Source: CATQHQ01 sp965243805 (GTDB lineage: Bacteria; Gemmatimonadota; Gemmatimonadetes; Longimicrobiales; Gaopeijiaceae). From it: a stretch of DNA of 64,000 nt. Shown here piece by piece: positions 61,923 to 64,000 of the stretch (position 1 is the first letter of the stretch; every line of letters begins with the position of its first letter). The stretch is taken from assembly GCA_965243805.1 (NCBI GenBank), contig OZ251577.1, positions 1,054,001 to 1,118,000 of the forward strand, read 5' to 3'. The notes under the pieces were generated by a model that did not search any database, had not been told where the DNA came from, and saw nothing but the letters and a program-made list of their open reading frames with translations. The position numbers were made by a program, and so were the translations under genes.

Positions 61923-63439
61923 CGGGTGGCGGAGCCCCGTCGGAGGCAGCACTGGCTCGATCGCCGTCCGGCCTGGGTGTACGGCCCGGCACCGTCTTCC
62001 TCGGCATCCCAATGGCTGCCGGCGTCCGGGACATCCTTCGCACCGACGCCTTCCAGACGTTGCGCGACGCCGGCGTGCGGCTCCACCTCTTCACCCGCGC
62101 AGGCCACGTTCCCGAGTTCCGGGACGAGTTCGCTGGCCCAAACGTCCATTTCCACGCCCTTGCGCTGGCGCCGGGCGGTCCCTTTCGGTGGATCGACCGC
62201 ATCGTCCACCGCGTCTTCATGCTCGTGCTCTCGAGCCGCACGACCACGGGCCGCATCTACGCGCGCACCCGACTCGCCCGCACCTGGTTCGCCGGGACCC
62301 GTTTCGCCGGGAGTTGGTTCGCCCGCACCCGCGCACTCCGCCTTCCGCGCACCCTGGCCGCACTGTTTGTCTCCCGCTTCGGCGGCCCGTTGCTCCGGCT
62401 GTCCCGCTGGGCGATCCGTCGCTTCGCCCCCGACGTATACGGCGCCCAGATCCGCCGCCTGCGCCCCGACCTGGTGATCGGCACCCGGGTGCTCACCCTT
62501 TCGGCCAACTATGGTCCCGCCGCCGAGCCGTACCTGGACCGCTACCTGATCATCTCGGCCGCCAAGCACGACCTGCCCACCATGGTCCTCGTGCCCAGCT
62601 GGGACAACCTGACCAGCAAGGGCTTCTTTCCCGTGCGACCGGACCGGATCACGGTGTGGAACGAGACGATGCGCCAGGAGGCGATCCAGGTCCAGGACCT
62701 CCCGCCGGACCGAGTGCGCGTGACCGGCGCCCCGCAGCACGACGTGTACGCCTCGGTGCCGTACGAAGGCCGCGACGAGTTCTGCGCCACACTCGGCTTC
62801 GCCCCCGACAAACCCTACCTGGTGTACGCGACCCAGACCGAGGGGACGATCCCCGACGAGCCCCAGCTGGCCATGGACATTGCCCAAGCCGTGCACAAGA
62901 GGTTCGGGGGGGCGTTGCAGTTCCTGGTGCGCGTCCATCAGCTGGACCGCGTGGAGCGGTACGACGGGTTGCAGGCACTGCCAGGCGTCGCTGTCGACAT
63001 GGCAGGCACCGGCCACCTGGGCGATTACCGCGACCGCATCTTCGACCGAGCCGCGAGTCAGCGCTTGGCGGATACACTGTACCACGCCGGCGTGGCCGCC
63101 AGCACCGCGTCGTCGATCTCCATCGACGCGGCCGCGGTGGGCACCCCCGTGATCGGCGTGCGCTTCGACGCCGGGGGCTCCCGTCCCTACGAGCGCTCGG
63201 TGCGCCGCTACTTCGACTTCACCCACCAAGCCAACTTGGTGCGCTCCGGCGGGCTCCGCATGGTATCCGACATGCACCAGCTGCTGGACGCGGTGGCTCG
63301 CTACCTGAAGGACCCTTCCCTCGACTCCGAAGCCCGCCGCAAGATGGTGTCGGAGCAGGCGTTCCGGGTGGACGGGCTGGCAGGCCGACGGCTTGCAGAG
63401 GCGGTTCTGGACGCGCTACCGAGCCAGCCGCCCCGGTGA
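61919..63439 (+). CDS. Putative GT-B-like glycan assembly protein, 506 aa
   Basis: The last gene of the glycan run; GTG overlaps the asnB stop (GTGA). I do not recognise a named family with certainty. Visible: FLGIPMAAGVRDILRTDAF near the start, an Arg/Thr/Phe-rich repeat segment (ARTRLARTWFAGTRFAGSWF), then PTMVLVPSWDNLTSKGFF, RITVWNETMRQEA, RVRVTGAPQHDVY, and a C-terminal GVAASTASSISIDAAAVGTP with RPYER. These match the layout of the C-domain of GT-B enzymes that bind nucleotide sugars, and of CDP-glycerol-transferase-like proteins (WDN). Probably a glycosyl- or polyol-phosphate transferase. No signal peptide. The 99 bp after it hold no gene. Confidence 0.75.
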   Translation: MTGGGAPSEAALARSPSGLGVRPGTVFLGIPMAAGVRDILRTDAFQTLRDAGVRLHLFTRAGHVPEFRDEFAGPNVHFHALALAPGGPFRWIDRIVHRVFMLVLSSRTTTGRIYARTRLARTWFAGTRFAGSWFARTRALRLPRTLAALFVSRFGGPLLRLSRWAIRRFAPDVYGAQIRRLRPDLVIGTRVLTLSANYGPAAEPYLDRYLIISAAKHDLPTMVLVPSWDNLTSKGFFPVRPDRITVWNETMRQEAIQVQDLPPDRVRVTGAPQHDVYASVPYEGRDEFCATLGFAPDKPYLVYATQTEGTIPDEPQLAMDIAQAVHKRFGGALQFLVRVHQLDRVERYDGLQALPGVAVDMAGTGHLGDYRDRIFDRAASQRLADTLYHAGVAASTASSISIDAAAVGTPVIGVRFDAGGSRPYERSVRRYFDFTHQANLVRSGGLRMVSDMHQLLDAVARYLKDPSLDSEARRKMVSEQAFRVDGLAGRRLAEAVLDALPSQPPR

Positions 63440-63538
63440 CCTTGACGTACTGCGACGCCCGCGGCAACTTCGCTGCCCTGGCCCACGCACCATCACAGCC
63501 AGCCCTGATTAGCTCACGCGCTTCCGGAGCCGCCCGAA

Positions 63539-64000
63539 ATGGCAACACCTGATCAAACGCTCAAGAAGGTTGAGGACTTGCTCGCCGTCGGACGCGGCGA
63601 GGAGCCCGAAGAGCTATTGACAGCACTCGTCCGCCGGATGGGCGACAGGACGTTGTCGTCGTGGCGAGCCGATCTTCTGCAGCTCATTGACAGGTTTCAG
63701 CCGAAACGCAAGGCTAGGCTGTTGCAGCTCCTCGACCAGAAGACGACAAACAAGCCTCTCTTTGTCCGCGAGCCTGTCGAAGCCGCCTATGCCACCGACC
63801 CGGCAGTCGAAACACTGCCCGAGGAAGACGTCTTCCGTGATCAGCTAGCGACCCTCGCCGATCAACACATATTTCAGTGGTCAACTCACTACCGTGATGC
63901 TTTGACACGCCACTTCGACCGCTACTTCGCCCAACTGCGCAACCAGCCGGCGGCAAAGCACTACACCGACTCGGTACGCCTCCTTCTGCACGACCATGCC
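63539..64000 (+). CDS. N-terminal part of an unknown protein (runs off the window)
   Basis: ATG at 63539 opens 154 codons without a stop to the window end. The sequence (MATPDQTLKKVEDLLAVGRG, then RADLLQLIDRFQPKRKARLL) is helical and charged, with YATDPAVETLPEEDVFRDQL in the middle. I do not recognise it. Codon use and base composition are AT-richer than in the glycan genes and resemble the defence island, so a second accessory region may begin here. No ribosome site is obvious. Confidence 0.6.
   Translation, partial: MATPDQTLKKVEDLLAVGRGEEPEELLTALVRRMGDRTLSSWRADLLQLIDRFQPKRKARLLQLLDQKTTNKPLFVREPVEAAYATDPAVETLPEEDVFRDQLATLADQHIFQWSTHYRDALTRHFDRYFAQLRNQPAAKHYTDSVRLLLHDHA

Overview
The window is high-GC DNA that probably comes from a Gemmatimonadota-like bacterium. 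This is an inference from gene content: secreted six-bladed beta-propeller proteins with a GQGPGEF-type blade, a 1070-residue BNR/sortilin-like repeat protein, and several exported amidohydrolases. No rRNA, tRNA or CRISPR array was seen, so taxonomy cannot be fixed from the window alone.

Left flank (1-12.6 kb): ordinary chromosomal genes for exported proteins. These are two beta-propeller paralogues (one cut by the window edge), the BNR-repeat protein, a lipoprotein amidohydrolase of the YtcJ type, two paralogous imidazolonepropionase-like amidohydrolases, and one AlbA_2/HATPase regulator-like protein.

Centre (12.6-43.0 kb): a dense defence island, patchy in base composition. In order it holds: a Clp-fold SDH-type serine proteinase behind a well-formed promoter with a perfect operator-like palindrome; a DUF499 (COG1483) ATPase; a GHKL (MORC/Hsp90-like) ATPase fused to a PD-(D/E)XK nuclease, followed by a C5-cytosine methyltransferase; a three-gene operon (DUF262 protein, AAA ATPase, unknown protein) lying between two ~225-bp direct repeats; a DUF1156 (COG1743) adenine methylase; a tandemly duplicated N6-adenine methylase plus PD-(D/E)XK nuclease operon in which one nuclease copy is truncated; a retropepsin-like domain fused to a HATPase next to an intact retropepsin-like paralogue; and a SNF2-family helicase with a DUF3883-like C-terminus coupled to an AlbA_2/HATPase gene. 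DUF499, DUF1156 and the SNF2 helicase look like parts of one system now separated by inserted modules. A ~48-bp element with an inverted repeat occurs three times in the island, always facing the next minus-strand gene, and once (degenerate) in the left flank. At two of these sites it starts a short leader ORF whose stop codon overlaps the next start codon. This cassette-like arrangement and the repeat-flanked DUF262 module are the parts most likely to be undescribed.

Right flank (43.0-63.4 kb): a TPR lipoprotein-like/secreted protein and a Tat-exported PatB-type C-S lyase on the minus strand, then a plus-strand run of overlapping genes: (p)ppGpp synthetase/hydrolase, uvrB, tsaE, tsaB, rimI, then neuB, a 2-hydroxyacid dehydrogenase, neuC, neuA, a glucuronyl C5-epimerase-like protein, a glycosyltransferase, a sugar epimerase, an asparagine synthetase and a large hypothetical protein. 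The second half should make and assemble a nonulosonic-acid-containing surface glycan. The last 460 bp begin another gene that is AT-richer than its neighbours and runs off the window.

A recurring oddity is short in-frame tandem duplication (12-30 bp units) inside otherwise conserved genes (tsaE, tsaB, neuA, asnB, patB-like, one amidohydrolase) and at gene junctions.
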